Assembly (NCBI RefSeq): GCF_900005615.1
Contig: NZ_LN832559.1
Location: 1,518,837-1,582,836 of the forward strand
Direction of reading: 5' to 3'
From: Paracoccus aminovorans
Lineage (GTDB): Bacteria; Pseudomonadota; Alphaproteobacteria; Rhodobacterales; Rhodobacteraceae
DNA: 64,000 nt
Part shown: in pieces, positions 26,045-37,134 of the stretch
Numbering within the stretch: position 1 is the first letter of the stretch
Layout of the letters: every line of letters begins with the position of its first letter
Position numbers and translations under genes: made by a program
Notes under the pieces: generated by a model
The model's database searches: none
What the model saw: only the letters and a program-made list of their open reading frames with translations
What the model was told of the DNA's origin: nothing

Positions 26045-27102
26045 GGCGTAGGCTCCTCGCGGGCCAGGCGCGACAGCGGCAGGCGGTCCCGCTTGCGGCT
26101 GATCTCGTAAAGCCCCATCGCGGTCCAGCCGATCAACACCGTCTCGGCCGATTCCGCACGAAAGGCGGCGCGCAACACCTGATCCAGCGTGCCGCGGTCG
26201 CGCTTGGGGCAGGGGGCGAAATCGACCACGATCTGTCCGCCCAGCCCGCGCAGCCGCAACTGCCGGGGCAGGTCGCGCGCCAAGGCGATGTTGGCCTTGA
26301 GCCCGGCGGCCGGGGAATGGTCGCTGCCGGTGTTCACGTCGATCGCGACCAGCGCCCGCAGGGCCTCGATCTCGGCCCAGGCACCGCCGCCCAGGTCCAG
26401 ACGCGGGTGCAGCAGCTGGCGCACGGCCTCGGCGGCGCCGGTCGTCTCGAAGGCGTCCGGGCCTTCCTCGATGCCGTCGGGGGGCGGATCGGACCAGTCC
26501 TGCCAGGCCAGCGCGGCGGGCTCGGGCGCATCGAGCAGCAGTTCCGGTCCGCCCTCGCGATCCGTGCAGACCGCCCGGGCGAGGTCGAGCAACTCGCCCA
26601 ACTCGGCGGCGATCTCTTCGCCGTCGGTCACGGCGGCCACGCTGCGAAAAACGATGCCGGGGGGATCGCCCTGGCCGGCCAGGGCGGTTTCGCCCAGCTG
26701 GGTCAGGTCGTCGCGCAACGCGGTGTCGCGGATGCGGCGCGAAACGTTCACCCCCGGGGCGCCCGGCGTGACGATGGCACTGCGGCCCCGGAAATTCAGC
26801 CGCGAAGAGACCGGGATCGCCTTGCCCTCTTCGGCGCTGCCGCTGACCTGGACGATCAGCGACTGGCCCTCGCGCAGGCCGGCGCGATCGCGCAGATAGC
26901 CGCGCGCGCCGTCGGGCAGGCGCAGAAAGACGCCGCCCTGGCCCTTGACCAGGCGGTCGACGCGGGCGCGGCAGATCGCGCCGGGCGACAGCGGCGTCGC
27001 ACCCGCGGCGTCGAGAATCAGGTCCTCCAGCCGGCCGTCCTGCATCAACGCGGCGGCGTCGCGGCCGAAAATCTGGCCCAGCACGATCTGGCGGCCCTTC
27101 AT
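26041..27102 (-). CDS. compact ribonuclease E/G family protein
   Basis: 353 residues, much shorter than RNase E or RNase G of E. coli. The family core is present: an N-terminal RNase H-like part, an S1-like insertion ([21 protein letters not shown]), and the DNase I-like catalytic region with both metal-binding Asp residues in [12 protein letters not shown] and [11 protein letters not shown]. The zinc-link CPxCxG of long RNase E is not seen. It could cleave single-stranded RNA, but substrate and role are not known for this short form. ATG at 27102 overlaps the maf stop. The order maf-rne/rng-like-yacG behind infA is typical for Rhodobacteraceae. Confidence 0.83.
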   Translation of the reverse strand: MKGRQIVLGQIFGRDAAALMQDGRLEDLILDAAGATPLSPGAICRARVDRLVKGQGGVFLRLPDGARGYLRDRAGLREGQSLIVQVSGSAEEGKAIPVSSRLNFRGRSAIVTPGAPGVNVSRRIRDTALRDDLTQLGETALAGQGDPPGIVFRSVAAVTDGEEIAAELGELLDLARAVCTDREGGPELLLDAPEPAALAWQDWSDPPPDGIEEGPDAFETTGAAEAVRQLLHPRLDLGGGAWAEIEALRALVAIDVNTGSDHSPAAGLKANIALARDLPRQLRLRGLGGQIVVDFAPCPKRDRGTLDQVLRAAFRAESAETVLIGWTAMGLYEISRKRDRLPLSRLAREEPTP

Positions 27103-27731
27103 GGCGTCTGCTCCCGGATACCGATGGCGGCGAGCAGGGCGGCGGTTTCGGCCAGGGGCAGGCCGACGACGGCGCTGTACGAGCCCTGCAGCCAGATCGC
27201 GAAGGCGCCCGCGCGGCCCTGGATCGCATAGCCGCCGGCCTTGCCCCGCCATTCGCCCGAATCGAGATAGGCGTCGATCTGGGCGGCCGTCAGCGGGCGG
27301 AAACGGAGGGTGGTCGCGACCAGCCGTTCGCGCAGCCGGCCGTCATGCAGCAGCGCGACCGCGGTCAGCACCCGGTGCCGGCGGCCCGAGAGAAGCTGCA
27401 GGAACTGCCGCGCCTCGGCCGCGTCGGCCGGCTTGCCGAGGATGCGGCGGCCGGCGACCACGGCAGTATCCGCGCAGAGAATCGGGCCATCGGCCTGTCT
27501 GGCCAGGACCTCGGCCTTTTCGCGGGCGATGCGGCGGACATAGTCGCGCGGGTCTTCCTGCCGCCGCGGGGCCTCGTCGATCTCGGCCGGCAGGATGCGG
27601 GCGGGGACGATGCCGATCTGGGCCAGAAGCTCCAGCCGGCGCGGGCTGGCCGACCCGAGGATCAGCTCGGGTGCAGAGGGCTGCGACTCCGAGGCAGAGG
27701 CGGGCGTTGCCGGCATATCCCGGGCCGTCAT
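27099..27731 (-). CDS. maf: Maf family nucleotide pyrophosphatase
   Basis: 210 residues. Maf proteins hydrolyse non-canonical or dTTP/UTP-type nucleotides to monophosphates. Motifs are [18 protein letters not shown] near 24, [55 protein letters not shown] and [21 protein letters not shown]. It starts at ATG 27731; MPATPAS, six codons later, is possible. The stop overlaps the RNase E/G-like start by 4 bases. infA lies 13 bases upstream on the same strand. Confidence 0.93.
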   Translation of the reverse strand: MTARDMPATPASASESQPSAPELILGSASPRRLELLAQIGIVPARILPAEIDEAPRRQEDPRDYVRRIAREKAEVLARQADGPILCADTAVVAGRRILGKPADAAEARQFLQLLSGRRHRVLTAVALLHDGRLRERLVATTLRFRPLTAAQIDAYLDSGEWRGKAGGYAIQGRAGAFAIWLQGSYSAVVGLPLAETAALLAAIGIREQTP

Positions 27732-27744
27732 GGCGGTCGCGGCT

Positions 27745-27963
27745 TTATTTGAAGCGGTAATTGATCCGCCCCTTGGTCAGGTCGTAGGTGTTCATTTCCA
27801 CCTGCACCTTGTCGCCGGCAAGGACCCTGATGCGGTTCTTTCGCATCTTTCCTGCCATATGCGCGATGATCTCATGGCCGTTCTCTAGCTCGACCCGGAA
27901 TGTCGCATTCGGCAGGAGTTCCTTCACGACGCCGGGAAATTCGAGCATTTCTTCCTTGGCCAT
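27745..27963 (-). CDS. infA: translation initiation factor IF-1
   Basis: 72 residues, exact family length. It is an S1-type OB-fold protein: [60 protein letters not shown]. It binds the 30S A site during initiation. CTACAGGAGAAGAC precedes the ATG at 27963. It heads the infA-maf-RNase-yacG run. Confidence 0.98.
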   Translation of the reverse strand: MAKEEMLEFPGVVKELLPNATFRVELENGHEIIAHMAGKMRKNRIRVLAGDKVQVEMNTYDLTKGRINYRFK

Positions 27964-28262
27964 GTCTTCTCCTGTAGGGGTGACCCGCGCCGTGGCGGGC
28001 GCAAGCTACATGCGTCCAGACGGGGCATTTTTCAAGGGGAATCTGGGCTGGAGCGGGCTCTTGGGGGCGATGCGCAAGGCAAAATCGCGGAAATGGGCGC
28101 AAATGGCACGCGTGGAGCCGGTGAAGGCGGGCAAGGCGCCTCATGCCAGGCTTGCGCCCTTTGCATGTCTGGACTTCGCCACGAACGGCTTGGCGGCATA
28201 TGGTCGCATCTGTTAACGCTCGCAAACCCGCTTTCCCCTCTACGCCAGCCCCGGAAGGTCCC

Positions 28263-29459
28263 ATGCCGCCGCAGCCGAACCTGAAACTCGCCATTCTCGC
28301 GCTCGGGCTCGGAGCCTTCGCCATCGGCACCTCGGAATTCGCCGCCATGGGGCTGCTGCCCTGGTATGCGAACGACCTGGGGATCACCGAGCCGCAGGCG
28401 GGCCATGTCGTCAGCGCCTATGCGCTGGGGGTGGTCGTGGGGGCGCCGATCACCTCGATCCTGGGCGCGCGGCTGCCGCGCCGGCGCTATCTGGCGGCGC
28501 TGATCGCCGCCTATGGGGTGATGAACCTGCTGGCGGCGGTGCTGCCGGGCTATGGCACGCTGGTGGTGACGCGCTTTCTGGCCGGGCTGCCGCATGGCGG
28601 CTTCCTGGGCGTGGCCATGCTGTTCGCCGCCGATGCCCTGCCGCGCGAGCAGCGTGCCAAGGGGGTGACGCAGGTGCTGCTGGGCCTGACCGTCGCCAAT
28701 ATCGCCGGGGTGCCGCTGGCCGGGGTGCTGGGGCAGGGCTTCGGCTGGCGCTGGGGCTTTGCGCTGCCCGGCGTGCTGGCCTTGCTGGCGGGCTGGCTGA
28801 TCCTGCGGCTGGCGCCGCGGGTCGGTGCCGCCAAGGATGCGCGGCCGCTGGACGAGCTGAAGGCCCTGGGCAATCCGGCGGTGATGCTGATCCTGCTGGT
28901 GGGCGCCATCGGCTTCGGCGGGCTTTTCGCCGTCTATTCCTATCTTTCGGCCGCGATGCTGGCGACGACGCAGCCTCCGGGCTGGGCGGTGCCGGCGATG
29001 CTGTCCGCCTTCGGCATCGGCGGCACGCTGGGCAGCATCCTGGCGGCGCGACTGACCATCCGCTTCGGCACCTGGGGCGCGGCCCTGCGGCTGATGGTCT
29101 TCATGGCGCTGACCCAGGGCTTTGCCGCCTATGCGGTGGGCAGCTGGGGGCTGATGCTGGCCTCGTCCTTCCTGCTGGGCCTGGGCTCGGGCATGGTGGT
29201 GCCGCTGCAGACCCGGCTGATGGACGTGGCCGGACGCGCGCAAAGCATGGCCGCCGCGATGAACCACGCCGCCTTCAACGCCGCCAATGCGCTGGGGCCC
29301 TGGCTGGCGGGGCTGGCGCTGACGGCGGGCTGGGGCTGGCGCTCCTCGGGACTGGTGGCGGTGGCGCTGTCAATCGCCGGGATGCTGGCGCTGGGGCTCG
29401 CCTGGTGGCACGCGCGCAACACCGGGGGCACCGTGCAGGATCACCCGGCGCGAGTTTGA
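28263..29459 (+). CDS. MFS transporter, AraJ/sugar-drug efflux type
   Basis: This 398-residue inner-membrane protein has twelve predicted transmembrane segments in two six-helix halves joined at about residue 190-205 (RVGAAKDARPLDELKALG). The start LKLAILALGLGAFAIGTSEF and LLPWYANDLGITEPQAGHVV, and the loop motif GARLPRRRYL, are typical of the AraJ/PbuE/YdhP efflux branch. Substrate unknown. ATG at 28263; the upstream in-frame extension to 28143 is not credible. The 299 bases before it hold the infA promoter side and no gene. The 3' end overlaps the DUF599 gene on the other strand by 90 bases. Confidence 0.85.
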   Translation: MPPQPNLKLAILALGLGAFAIGTSEFAAMGLLPWYANDLGITEPQAGHVVSAYALGVVVGAPITSILGARLPRRRYLAALIAAYGVMNLLAAVLPGYGTLVVTRFLAGLPHGGFLGVAMLFAADALPREQRAKGVTQVLLGLTVANIAGVPLAGVLGQGFGWRWGFALPGVLALLAGWLILRLAPRVGAAKDARPLDELKALGNPAVMLILLVGAIGFGGLFAVYSYLSAAMLATTQPPGWAVPAMLSAFGIGGTLGSILAARLTIRFGTWGAALRLMVFMALTQGFAAYAVGSWGLMLASSFLLGLGSGMVVPLQTRLMDVAGRAQSMAAAMNHAAFNAANALGPWLAGLALTAGWGWRSSGLVAVALSIAGMLALGLAWWHARNTGGTVQDHPARV

Positions 29460-30122
29460 CGCGAACTCGCGCCGCCACGAGATGAACAGCACGTAGCTGG
29501 TCGCCAGAAACAGCCCCAGCGGCCCGGCCAGCCAACCGAGCGCCCCCAGCGCGAAATAGACGCAGCGCAGCCCCGAGTTGAAGCTGCGCGCCGCGGTGAT
29601 GTTGATCTCGGCCGCCTGCAGGGCCGCGGGCAGGGCGCGCGGATCGCCTGCACTGTTCGGCACCGAGGCCATCATGATCGCGCAATAGCCGAACAGCCGG
29701 TGCGACCAGACGAAGCGCAGCAGCGCATTGGCGACGAAGAACAGCACCACGACGATCTTGATTTCCCATTTCAGCGCCGGGACATGACCCAGATCGAACT
29801 GCCGCGCCACGCCGGCCAGCTGGTCGGTCTTGCCGATCAGCGCCAGCCCGCCGCCCACCGCGATCAGGCAGGCCGAGGCGAAAAAGGCCGTGCCCTCGCG
29901 CAGGGTGGTCAGGATATTGCCGTCGAAGATGCGCGGATCGCGGGCGACGAAATGCCGCATCCATTCCCGGCGGTATTCGTTCATCAGCACCGAGACCGAC
30001 GGCCGGCCCTTCGGCGGATGCTCGGTGACCCAGCCTATGCCCAGCCAGGCCAGGAAAAGCCAGGCTACGGCGCAGAGGTCGGCCGTGGTGAAGGCGCCGG
30101 GAAGAGAGGTGTCGATATGCAT
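29370..30122 (-). CDS. DUF599 family membrane protein
   Basis: 250 residues with at least four hydrophobic segments: AVAWLFLAWLGIGWV near 18, FFASACLIAVGGGLALIG near 80, IKIVVVLFFVANALLRFVWS near 120, and LGWLAGPLGLFLATSYVLFISW near 195. Family marks of DUF599 are EYRREWMRHFVARDPRIFDGNIL and GLRCVYFALGALGW. Function is unknown. The last ~30 codons (after FISWRREFASNSRR) lie antisense within the MFS gene and may be an extension absent from relatives. ATG at 30122. Confidence 0.8.
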   Translation of the reverse strand: MHIDTSLPGAFTTADLCAVAWLFLAWLGIGWVTEHPPKGRPSVSVLMNEYRREWMRHFVARDPRIFDGNILTTLREGTAFFASACLIAVGGGLALIGKTDQLAGVARQFDLGHVPALKWEIKIVVVLFFVANALLRFVWSHRLFGYCAIMMASVPNSAGDPRALPAALQAAEINITAARSFNSGLRCVYFALGALGWLAGPLGLFLATSYVLFISWRREFASNSRRVILHGAPGVARVPPGEPQRQHPGD

Positions 30123-30210
30123 GCCGCTTTTCTATCGCCGCGGCGGGCATGTTGCCAGTCCGTCGCGGCGTGCCTACCTTGTCGGTGTAACGAGCAACCC
30201 GGAGGGTAAC

Positions 30211-30453
30211 ATGGCCGCACCGCATGCCATTCACGAGGAATTTCCGAACGATGCCGCGCGCATCCACGAGCTGAAGGTCTCGGACGCGCATTTCGCCCGC
30301 CTGCTCGATGAATATGACCAAGTGAACGACAAGGTCTTCGGCGCCGAAAGCCGCCACACGCCGATGTCGGCCGAGGCCGAGACCGCGTTGCGCAAGCAGC
30401 GCGCCGCGCTGAAGGACGAGATCGCGCGCATGCTGACCGGCGCGCGCGCCTGA
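30211..30453 (+). CDS. YdcH family small protein (DUF465)
   Basis: 80 residues, mostly two helices: HEEFPNDAARIHELKVSDAHF and RLLDEYDQVNDKVFGAESR, then ALRKQRAALKDEIARMLTGA. This matches YdcH/DUF465, a small cytosolic family of unknown function. GGAGGGTAAC directly precedes the ATG at 30211. It is divergent from DUF599. Confidence 0.85.
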   Translation: MAAPHAIHEEFPNDAARIHELKVSDAHFARLLDEYDQVNDKVFGAESRHTPMSAEAETALRKQRAALKDEIARMLTGARA

Positions 30454-30602
30454 TGCGGATGCCCGTCCCGATGCCGGCGTCATCGCCCGCCGCGGCGCCA
30501 TCTCGGCGCGGCTGCGGAGGGCGCTGCCGGCGCCGGGGCGGCCCGCCCTCGCGGACGAGCGTTTCACCGTTTTCCAGATGGCCCAGACGCAGCGGCGGCG
30601 GT

Positions 30603-30630
30603 CTTGAAACCCCACGCCCGCATTCCTACC
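30603..30630 (+). promoter_or_regulatory. possible RpoH (sigma-32) heat-shock promoter of hsp20
   Basis: CTTGAAA at 30603-30609 matches the -35 of RpoH promoters. A CATTCCTACC stretch at 30621-30630 lies where a weak -10 could be. It is about 95 bases upstream of the hsp20 start. The -10 match is poor, so this is tentative. Confidence 0.35.
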
Positions 30631-30722
30631 TGAAATCCTGTCGGAGGGCCGATGCGGCGCCGACGGACCTGCTCGCCCGCAAGGGGAGCAAGCCTTTGTA
30701 TCGCTTGTGAAGGATGCGAAAA

Positions 30723-31169
30723 ATGCGCAACTTTGATCTGACCCCGCTTTATCGTGCCTCGGTCGGCTTCGACCGCATGGCGGATGTCATGGACCGTGCC
30801 CTGTCGGCCGATATTGCGACCTATCCCCCCTACAATATCGAGAAGACCGGCGAGAACGCCTATCGCATCTCGATCGCCGTGGCCGGGTTCTCGGCCGACG
30901 AGTTGACCGTCGAGGTTCGGGACGGCGCCGTCATCGTCTCGGGCAAGAAAGCCGCCGAGGAAGATGGCCGGACCTACCTGCATCGCGGCATCGCCACCCG
31001 CGCCTTCGAACGTCGCTTCACCCTGGCCGATCATGTCCGCGTCCATGGCGCCAGCCATGAGGACGGCATGCTGAACATCGACCTGCTGCGCGAGATCCCC
31101 GAGGCGCTGAAGCCTCGCAAGATCGAGATCGCGAAGCCGGCGAAAGCGGTGGAAAAGCTGGACGCCTGA
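30723..31169 (+). CDS. small heat-shock protein, Hsp20 family
   Basis: 148-residue IbpA-like chaperone that holds unfolding proteins. It starts MRNFDLTPLYRASVGFDRM, the class A bacterial sHsp start. The alpha-crystallin domain spans about 32-125 (YPPYNIEKTGENAYRISIAV, FERRFTLADHVRV, GMLNIDLLREIPE). The ATG at 30723 is preferred: AAGGATG lies eight bases before it, while the ATG at 30714 would have no spacing to that site. It stands alone, with a possible RpoH promoter upstream and a terminator downstream. Confidence 0.92.
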   Translation: MRNFDLTPLYRASVGFDRMADVMDRALSADIATYPPYNIEKTGENAYRISIAVAGFSADELTVEVRDGAVIVSGKKAAEEDGRTYLHRGIATRAFERRFTLADHVRVHGASHEDGMLNIDLLREIPEALKPRKIEIAKPAKAVEKLDA

Positions 31170-31205
31170 GCTCCGGTCGCACCGCGCGGGGGCTCTGCCC
31201 CCGCA

Positions 31206-31235
31206 CCCCCGGAGTATTTGGAAAACGGAGAAAGC
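31206..31235 (+). repeat. intergenic motif copy A (CGGAGTATTTGGAAAACGG)
   Basis: Located after the hsp20 stop, next to a GGGGGC/GCCCCC hairpin. Its reverse complement reads CTTTCTCCGTTTTCCAAATA, which recurs with few changes at 38391, 60700 and 60811. Confidence 0.6.
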
Positions 31236-31236
31236 A

Positions 31237-31264
31237 GGGCGTGGCCGCGGGGCCGCGCCCTTTT
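31237..31264 (+). terminator. Rho-independent terminator of hsp20
   Basis: GGGCGTGGCC-gcgg-GGCCGCGCCC is followed by TTTT. It lies about 70 bases after hsp20 and ends just before the recR stop. Confidence 0.75.
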
Positions 31265-31268
31265 GGGT

Positions 31269-31868
31269 TCACAGCTTGCGGCGGGCGCGCAGCGCGGCGG
31301 CGATGGTGCCGTCGTCGAGATAGTCGAGCTCGCCGCCGATGGGCACGCCCTGGGCCAGGCCGGTGACGACGACGCCGGTGGGGGCCAACGCCTCGGCGAT
31401 GTAATGCGCCGTGGTCTGGCCCTCGACCGTGGCCGAAAGGGCGAGGATGACCTCGGCGATGTTTTCCTCGGCGATGCGGTCCAGAAGCTGCGGGATGCGC
31501 AGGTCCTCGGGGCCGATCTCGTCCAGCGCCGACAGGCTACCGCCCAGGACGTGATAGCGGCCGCGAAAGGCGCGGCCGCGCTCCATCGCCCAGAGGTCGG
31601 CGACATCGGTGACGACGCAGATCTCGCCGGTGGCACGGGCGGGATCCTCGCAGATCGGGCAGATGTCGGCGCCGGTGACATTGCCGCAGACCAGGCATTC
31701 GCGGGCATTTTCCGCGACATGGCCCATCAGCCCGGCCAGTTGCGCCATCTGGCCGGCGCGCTTGCGGATCAGGTGCAGCACGATGCGGCGCGCCGAGCGC
31801 GGGCCGAGGCCCGGCAGCCGCGCCATGGTGGCGATCAGCGTCTCGATCTCATCGCCCGAAGAGGCCAT
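31269..31868 (-). CDS. recR: recombination mediator protein RecR
   Basis: 199 residues. RecR helps load RecA at gaps (RecFOR pathway). N-terminal helix-hairpin-helix: [18 protein letters not shown]. Zinc finger: [19 protein letters not shown]. Toprim domain: [32 protein letters not shown], and [21 protein letters not shown]. It directly follows ybaB on the same strand with no spacer, in the usual dnaX-ybaB-recR operon. Confidence 0.97.
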   Translation of the reverse strand: MASSGDEIETLIATMARLPGLGPRSARRIVLHLIRKRAGQMAQLAGLMGHVAENARECLVCGNVTGADICPICEDPARATGEICVVTDVADLWAMERGRAFRGRYHVLGGSLSALDEIGPEDLRIPQLLDRIAEENIAEVILALSATVEGQTTAHYIAEALAPTGVVVTGLAQGVPIGGELDYLDDGTIAAALRARRKL

Positions 31869-32213
31869 TCAGAACGGCATCTTCATGTCGGCGGGCAGGC
31901 CCAACTCGTGGGTCAGCCGGGCCATTTCCTCGGCCGCGCGGTCCTGGGCGCGGCGCTGCGCGTCCTTGATCGCGGCCAAGATCAGGTCCTCGACCACCTC
32001 CTTGTCCTCGGCCTTGAAGATCGAGGGGTCGATGTCGAGCGCGGTCAGCTCGCCCTTGGCCGTCGCCGTGGCCTTGACCAGGCCGGCCCCGGATTCGCCG
32101 GTGACGGTCAGGCGGGTCAGCTCCTCCTGCATCTCGGCCATCTTGGTCTGCATCTGCTGGGCGGCTTCCATCATCTTCGACAGGTCGCCCATGTCTCCCA
32201 AGCCTTTGAACAT
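31869..32213 (-). CDS. ybaB: YbaB/EbfC family nucleoid-associated protein
   Basis: 114 residues. A DNA-binding dimer: MFKGLGDMGDLSKMMEAAQQMQ, a long helix MAEMQEELTRLTVTGES, the GLVKATATAKGELTALDIDP sheet and a C-terminal helix with EVVEDLILAAIKDAQRRAQ. Length is normal. It sits 3 bases after dnaX and abuts recR. Confidence 0.95.
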   Translation of the reverse strand: MFKGLGDMGDLSKMMEAAQQMQTKMAEMQEELTRLTVTGESGAGLVKATATAKGELTALDIDPSIFKAEDKEVVEDLILAAIKDAQRRAQDRAAEEMARLTHELGLPADMKMPF

Positions 32214-32216
32214 CGC

Positions 32217-33989
32217 TTACTCCTCGTCCTCGAAAGGATCCCATTCCTCGACCTCGGCCACCGGGCCTTCGGTCAGCTCATGCGGGGATGTATCCTCGCC
32301 CGCCGGTTTTTCAACCGCGACCGGCTGCGGCGCGGGCCGGATCTTGATGATCTTCGCCGCGGGGAAATGGGCAAAGATCGCCTGCACCGCAGGGTTTTCC
32401 ATGGCCCGGGCGCGCGCCTGCGCCTCGCGCGCGGTGCGCTGTTCCGAGATCGTGGGCTGGCCGGGTTCCGAGACCACGACCACCGCCCAGCGTTGCCCGC
32501 CGGTCCAGCCGCGCAGCCGCTCGGCCAGCCGCTGGGCAAAGTCGCGCGGCGCGTCGTCGGTCGGGTTGAAGTCGATCCGACCGGGGGCATAGCGGACCAG
32601 GCGCAGGTGATCCTCGACATCGAGCAGCAGCTTCATGTCGCGCATGCGCCGGATCAGTTCGATGACGGATGCGAAATCGGGAAAACCGGCCAGCGCGTCG
32701 GGCGAGACCGCGATGGCCGCGGCGCTGCCGTCGGGGCGGGCGGCGATGGGCGCGCGGGGCGCGGCTGCGCGCGGGGCCTCGCTGCGCGCAGCGCCGGGGG
32801 CGGCGGCGCGGTTGAACTCGCCCGCCGCCGCGCTGGCCTGGACCTTGCGGATCAGCGCCTCGGGGTCGGGCAGGTCGGCGACATGGGTCAGGCGGATGAT
32901 GGCCATTTCCGCCGCCATCATCGCGTTCGGCGCAAGGCCGACCTCTTCCAGCGCCTTCAGTAGCATCTGCCAGAGCCGGGTCAGGGCGCGCATCGGGATG
33001 CGTTCCGCGATCTGCTGGCCGCGGGCGCGTTCGTCCGGGCCGATGGTCGGATCCTCGATCGCCTCGGGGGTGATCTTCACGATGCTGACCCAATGCGTGA
33101 TCTCGGCCAAGTCGCGCAGGACCGCCATCGGGTCGGCGCCATCGGCATATTGCGCCTGCAGCTCGGCCAGCGCCTCGGCCGCGGCGCCGCGCAGGATCAT
33201 GTCGAAAAGGTCCAGAACCCGACCGCGGTCGGCAAGGCCCAGCATGGCGCGGACCTGGGGCGCGGTGGTCTCGCCCGCGCCATGGCTGATCGCCTGGTCC
33301 AGAAGGCTGGTCGCGTCGCGGGCCGAGCCTTCGGCGGCGCGGGTGATCAGCGCCAGGGCGTCCTCGGCGATCTGGGCCCCCTCGCGGCCGGCGATCTTTT
33401 GCAGAAGCGCGATCATCACCTCCGGCTCGATCCGGCGCAGGTCGAAGCGCTGGCAGCGCGACAGCACCGTCACCGGCACCTTGCGGATTTCCGTAGTGGC
33501 GAAGATGAATTTCACATGCGGCGGCGGTTCCTCCAGCGTCTTCAGAAGCGCGTTGAAGGCGCTGGTCGAGAGCATGTGGACTTCGTCGATGATATAGATC
33601 TTGTAGCGGGCCGAGGCTGCGCGATAGTGAACCGATTCAATGATTTCGCGAATATCGTTCACGCCGGTTCGAGATGCGGCGTCCATCTCCATCACATCGA
33701 CGTGGCGGCCTTCCGAGATGGCGACGCAATGCTCGCAGACCCCGCATGGCTCGGTCGTGGGGCCGCCCGCGCCATCGGGGCCGATGCAGTTCAGCCCCTT
33801 GGCGATGATGCGGGCGGTGGTGGTCTTGCCGGTGCCGCGGATGCCGGTCATGATGAAGGCCTGCGCGATCCGGTCGGCCGCGAAGGCGTTCTTCAGCGTG
33901 CGCACCATCGCATCCTGGCCGACCAGGTCGGCGAAGGTCTCGGGGCGGTATTTCCGCGCCAGTACTTGATAGGTCTGTTCTTCGCTCAT
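32217..33989 (-). CDS. dnaX: DNA polymerase III subunit gamma/tau
   Basis: This 590-residue clamp-loader ATPase starts YQVLARKYRPETFADLVGQD and has Walker A GIRGTGKT at 49-56, a zinc finger with CGVCEHCVAI, the DEVHMLS Walker B and the SRCQRFDLRRI sensor region. The tau-type C-terminus is long and ends in an acidic EEWDPFEDEE. Whether a shorter gamma form is made by frameshifting is not evident. ATG at 33989. First gene of dnaX-ybaB-recR. Confidence 0.97.
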   Translation of the reverse strand: MSEEQTYQVLARKYRPETFADLVGQDAMVRTLKNAFAADRIAQAFIMTGIRGTGKTTTARIIAKGLNCIGPDGAGGPTTEPCGVCEHCVAISEGRHVDVMEMDAASRTGVNDIREIIESVHYRAASARYKIYIIDEVHMLSTSAFNALLKTLEEPPPHVKFIFATTEIRKVPVTVLSRCQRFDLRRIEPEVMIALLQKIAGREGAQIAEDALALITRAAEGSARDATSLLDQAISHGAGETTAPQVRAMLGLADRGRVLDLFDMILRGAAAEALAELQAQYADGADPMAVLRDLAEITHWVSIVKITPEAIEDPTIGPDERARGQQIAERIPMRALTRLWQMLLKALEEVGLAPNAMMAAEMAIIRLTHVADLPDPEALIRKVQASAAAGEFNRAAAPGAARSEAPRAAAPRAPIAARPDGSAAAIAVSPDALAGFPDFASVIELIRRMRDMKLLLDVEDHLRLVRYAPGRIDFNPTDDAPRDFAQRLAERLRGWTGGQRWAVVVVSEPGQPTISEQRTAREAQARARAMENPAVQAIFAHFPAAKIIKIRPAPQPVAVEKPAGEDTSPHELTEGPVAEVEEWDPFEDEE

Positions 33990-34047
33990 CCGCCGGCCTT
34001 TCGTGACCGGCCGAGATTAGCGGCGCGCGGCGGGGCCGGCAACCGGG

Positions 34048-34341
34048 TCACGGCGTCCAGTTGAAGACCAGCTCCTCGCGGAAGGCGAAGCGGGCGACAT
34101 GGCTGTCGACGATGTGGCGCATGTGGGCGGTGGCGTCCTCGGGGGCGTCCAGCGCGATCTCCAGCGTCGTGGGGGTGGCGGTCAGGCTGACAACGCGATC
34201 CTCGGGCATGGCGATGCGGCCTTGGGCGGCGTCGAAGTGGACCTCGAACTTATGCGCCCAGTGCTTGCAAAGCTGTTGCAGATAGCGGCTGGCATGCGCG
34301 GTCGGGACAGAGCAGGTGGAATGGGTGATCGTCCGGGACAT
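34048..34341 (-). CDS. DUF2218 family protein
   Basis: 97 residues. The order is S(V/I)PTAHASRYLQQLCKHWAHK, then a short acidic loop, then TTLEIALDAPEDATAHMRHIV and HVARFAFREELVFNW. This fits DUF2218, small proteins sometimes found beside iron-uptake genes; function unknown. ATG at 34341 was chosen because homology begins there; an upstream in-frame ATG at 34509 would overlap aqpZ. Confidence 0.78.
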   Translation of the reverse strand: MSRTITHSTCSVPTAHASRYLQQLCKHWAHKFEVHFDAAQGRIAMPEDRVVSLTATPTTLEIALDAPEDATAHMRHIVDSHVARFAFREELVFNWTP

Positions 34342-34471
34342 GGGAATTCCTGTCGGTCTGGGTCCGGCTGGCGCAGGCTGGCGGACGGTGGGAAGGCGCG
34401 GCGGCAGGCCGCGCGAACCCCTTGGATATAACCGCGCCCGGGTCGCATTCAACCGGGGCGCGGCGGGATCG

Positions 34472-35158
34472 TCAGTCGTGCTCGCCCATGATCTTCCAGA
34501 GCGTGGCACCGATCACCGCGCCCAGGATCGGCGCCACCCAGAACAGCCACAGCTGCTGGATCGCCCAGCCGCCGGCGAACAGTGCCTGGCTGGTCGAGCG
34601 CGCCGGGTTCACCGAGGTGTTGGTGACCGGGATCGCGATCAGGTGGATCAGCGTCAGCGCCAGGCCGATGGCCAGCGGCGCAAAGCCCGCCGGCACGCGG
34701 CCATGGGTGGCGCCCAGGATCACGATCAGGAAGCCGGCGGTCAGCACCACCTCGATCACGAAACCGGCCAGCATCGAATAGCCGCCGGGCGAGTGTTCGC
34801 CGTAGCCGTTCGCGGCAAACCCGCCCAGGTCCACGCCGGCCTTGCCGGTCGCGACGACATAGAGCACGCAGGCGGCCAGGATCGCGCCCACCAGCTGCGC
34901 CAGGATATAGGGCACCAGGATCGAGGCCGGGTTGCGGCCCGCGACCACGGTGCCGACGGTCACGGCGGGGTTGAAATGCCCGCCCGAGATTCCGCCGACC
35001 GCATAGGCCATGGTCAGCACGGTCAGGCCGAAGGCCAGGGCGACGCCGGTAAAGCCGATGCCCAGCTCCGGGAAGGCTGCGGCCAGCACGGCGCTGCCGC
35101 AGCCGCCGAAGACCAGCCAGAAGGTGCCGATGACCTCGGCCATGAGTCGTTTCTGCAT
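34472..35158 (-). CDS. aqpZ: aquaporin Z
   Basis: 228-residue water channel with six transmembrane helices and two NPA half-helices: [12 protein letters not shown] near 60 and [14 protein letters not shown] near 183. The [20 protein letters not shown] start is that of AqpZ. The aromatic/arginine filter Arg follows the second NPA (NPAR). ATG at 35158; GGAAAGGTTAATCA precedes it. An imperfect GC hairpin at 34431-34462 lies past the stop. Confidence 0.95.
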   Translation of the reverse strand: MQKRLMAEVIGTFWLVFGGCGSAVLAAAFPELGIGFTGVALAFGLTVLTMAYAVGGISGGHFNPAVTVGTVVAGRNPASILVPYILAQLVGAILAACVLYVVATGKAGVDLGGFAANGYGEHSPGGYSMLAGFVIEVVLTAGFLIVILGATHGRVPAGFAPLAIGLALTLIHLIAIPVTNTSVNPARSTSQALFAGGWAIQQLWLFWVAPILGAVIGATLWKIMGEHD

Positions 35159-35277
35159 TGATTAACCTTTCCACATCGTTACCGGCGCAGAAAGCGCGCC
35201 GTGCCGGCGGCTTGTCAATCCGGAACGCTGGGGCACACCCCGTTGACCGCGCCGGGCGCCCGGCATATCTGCGGGCC

Positions 35278-37086
<1,809 letters not shown>

Positions 37087-37134
37087 GGGCGGCGGGACCA
37101 TCGCCTTTCTGATGCGATAGCTGTTCCGAAGCTG

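Noticed and set aside
34431..34462. GC-rich hairpin CCGCGCCCGGGT/ACCGGGGCGCGG after aqpZ
   Set aside because: It has no T run on either side and one mismatch, so it is not supported as a Rho-independent terminator.
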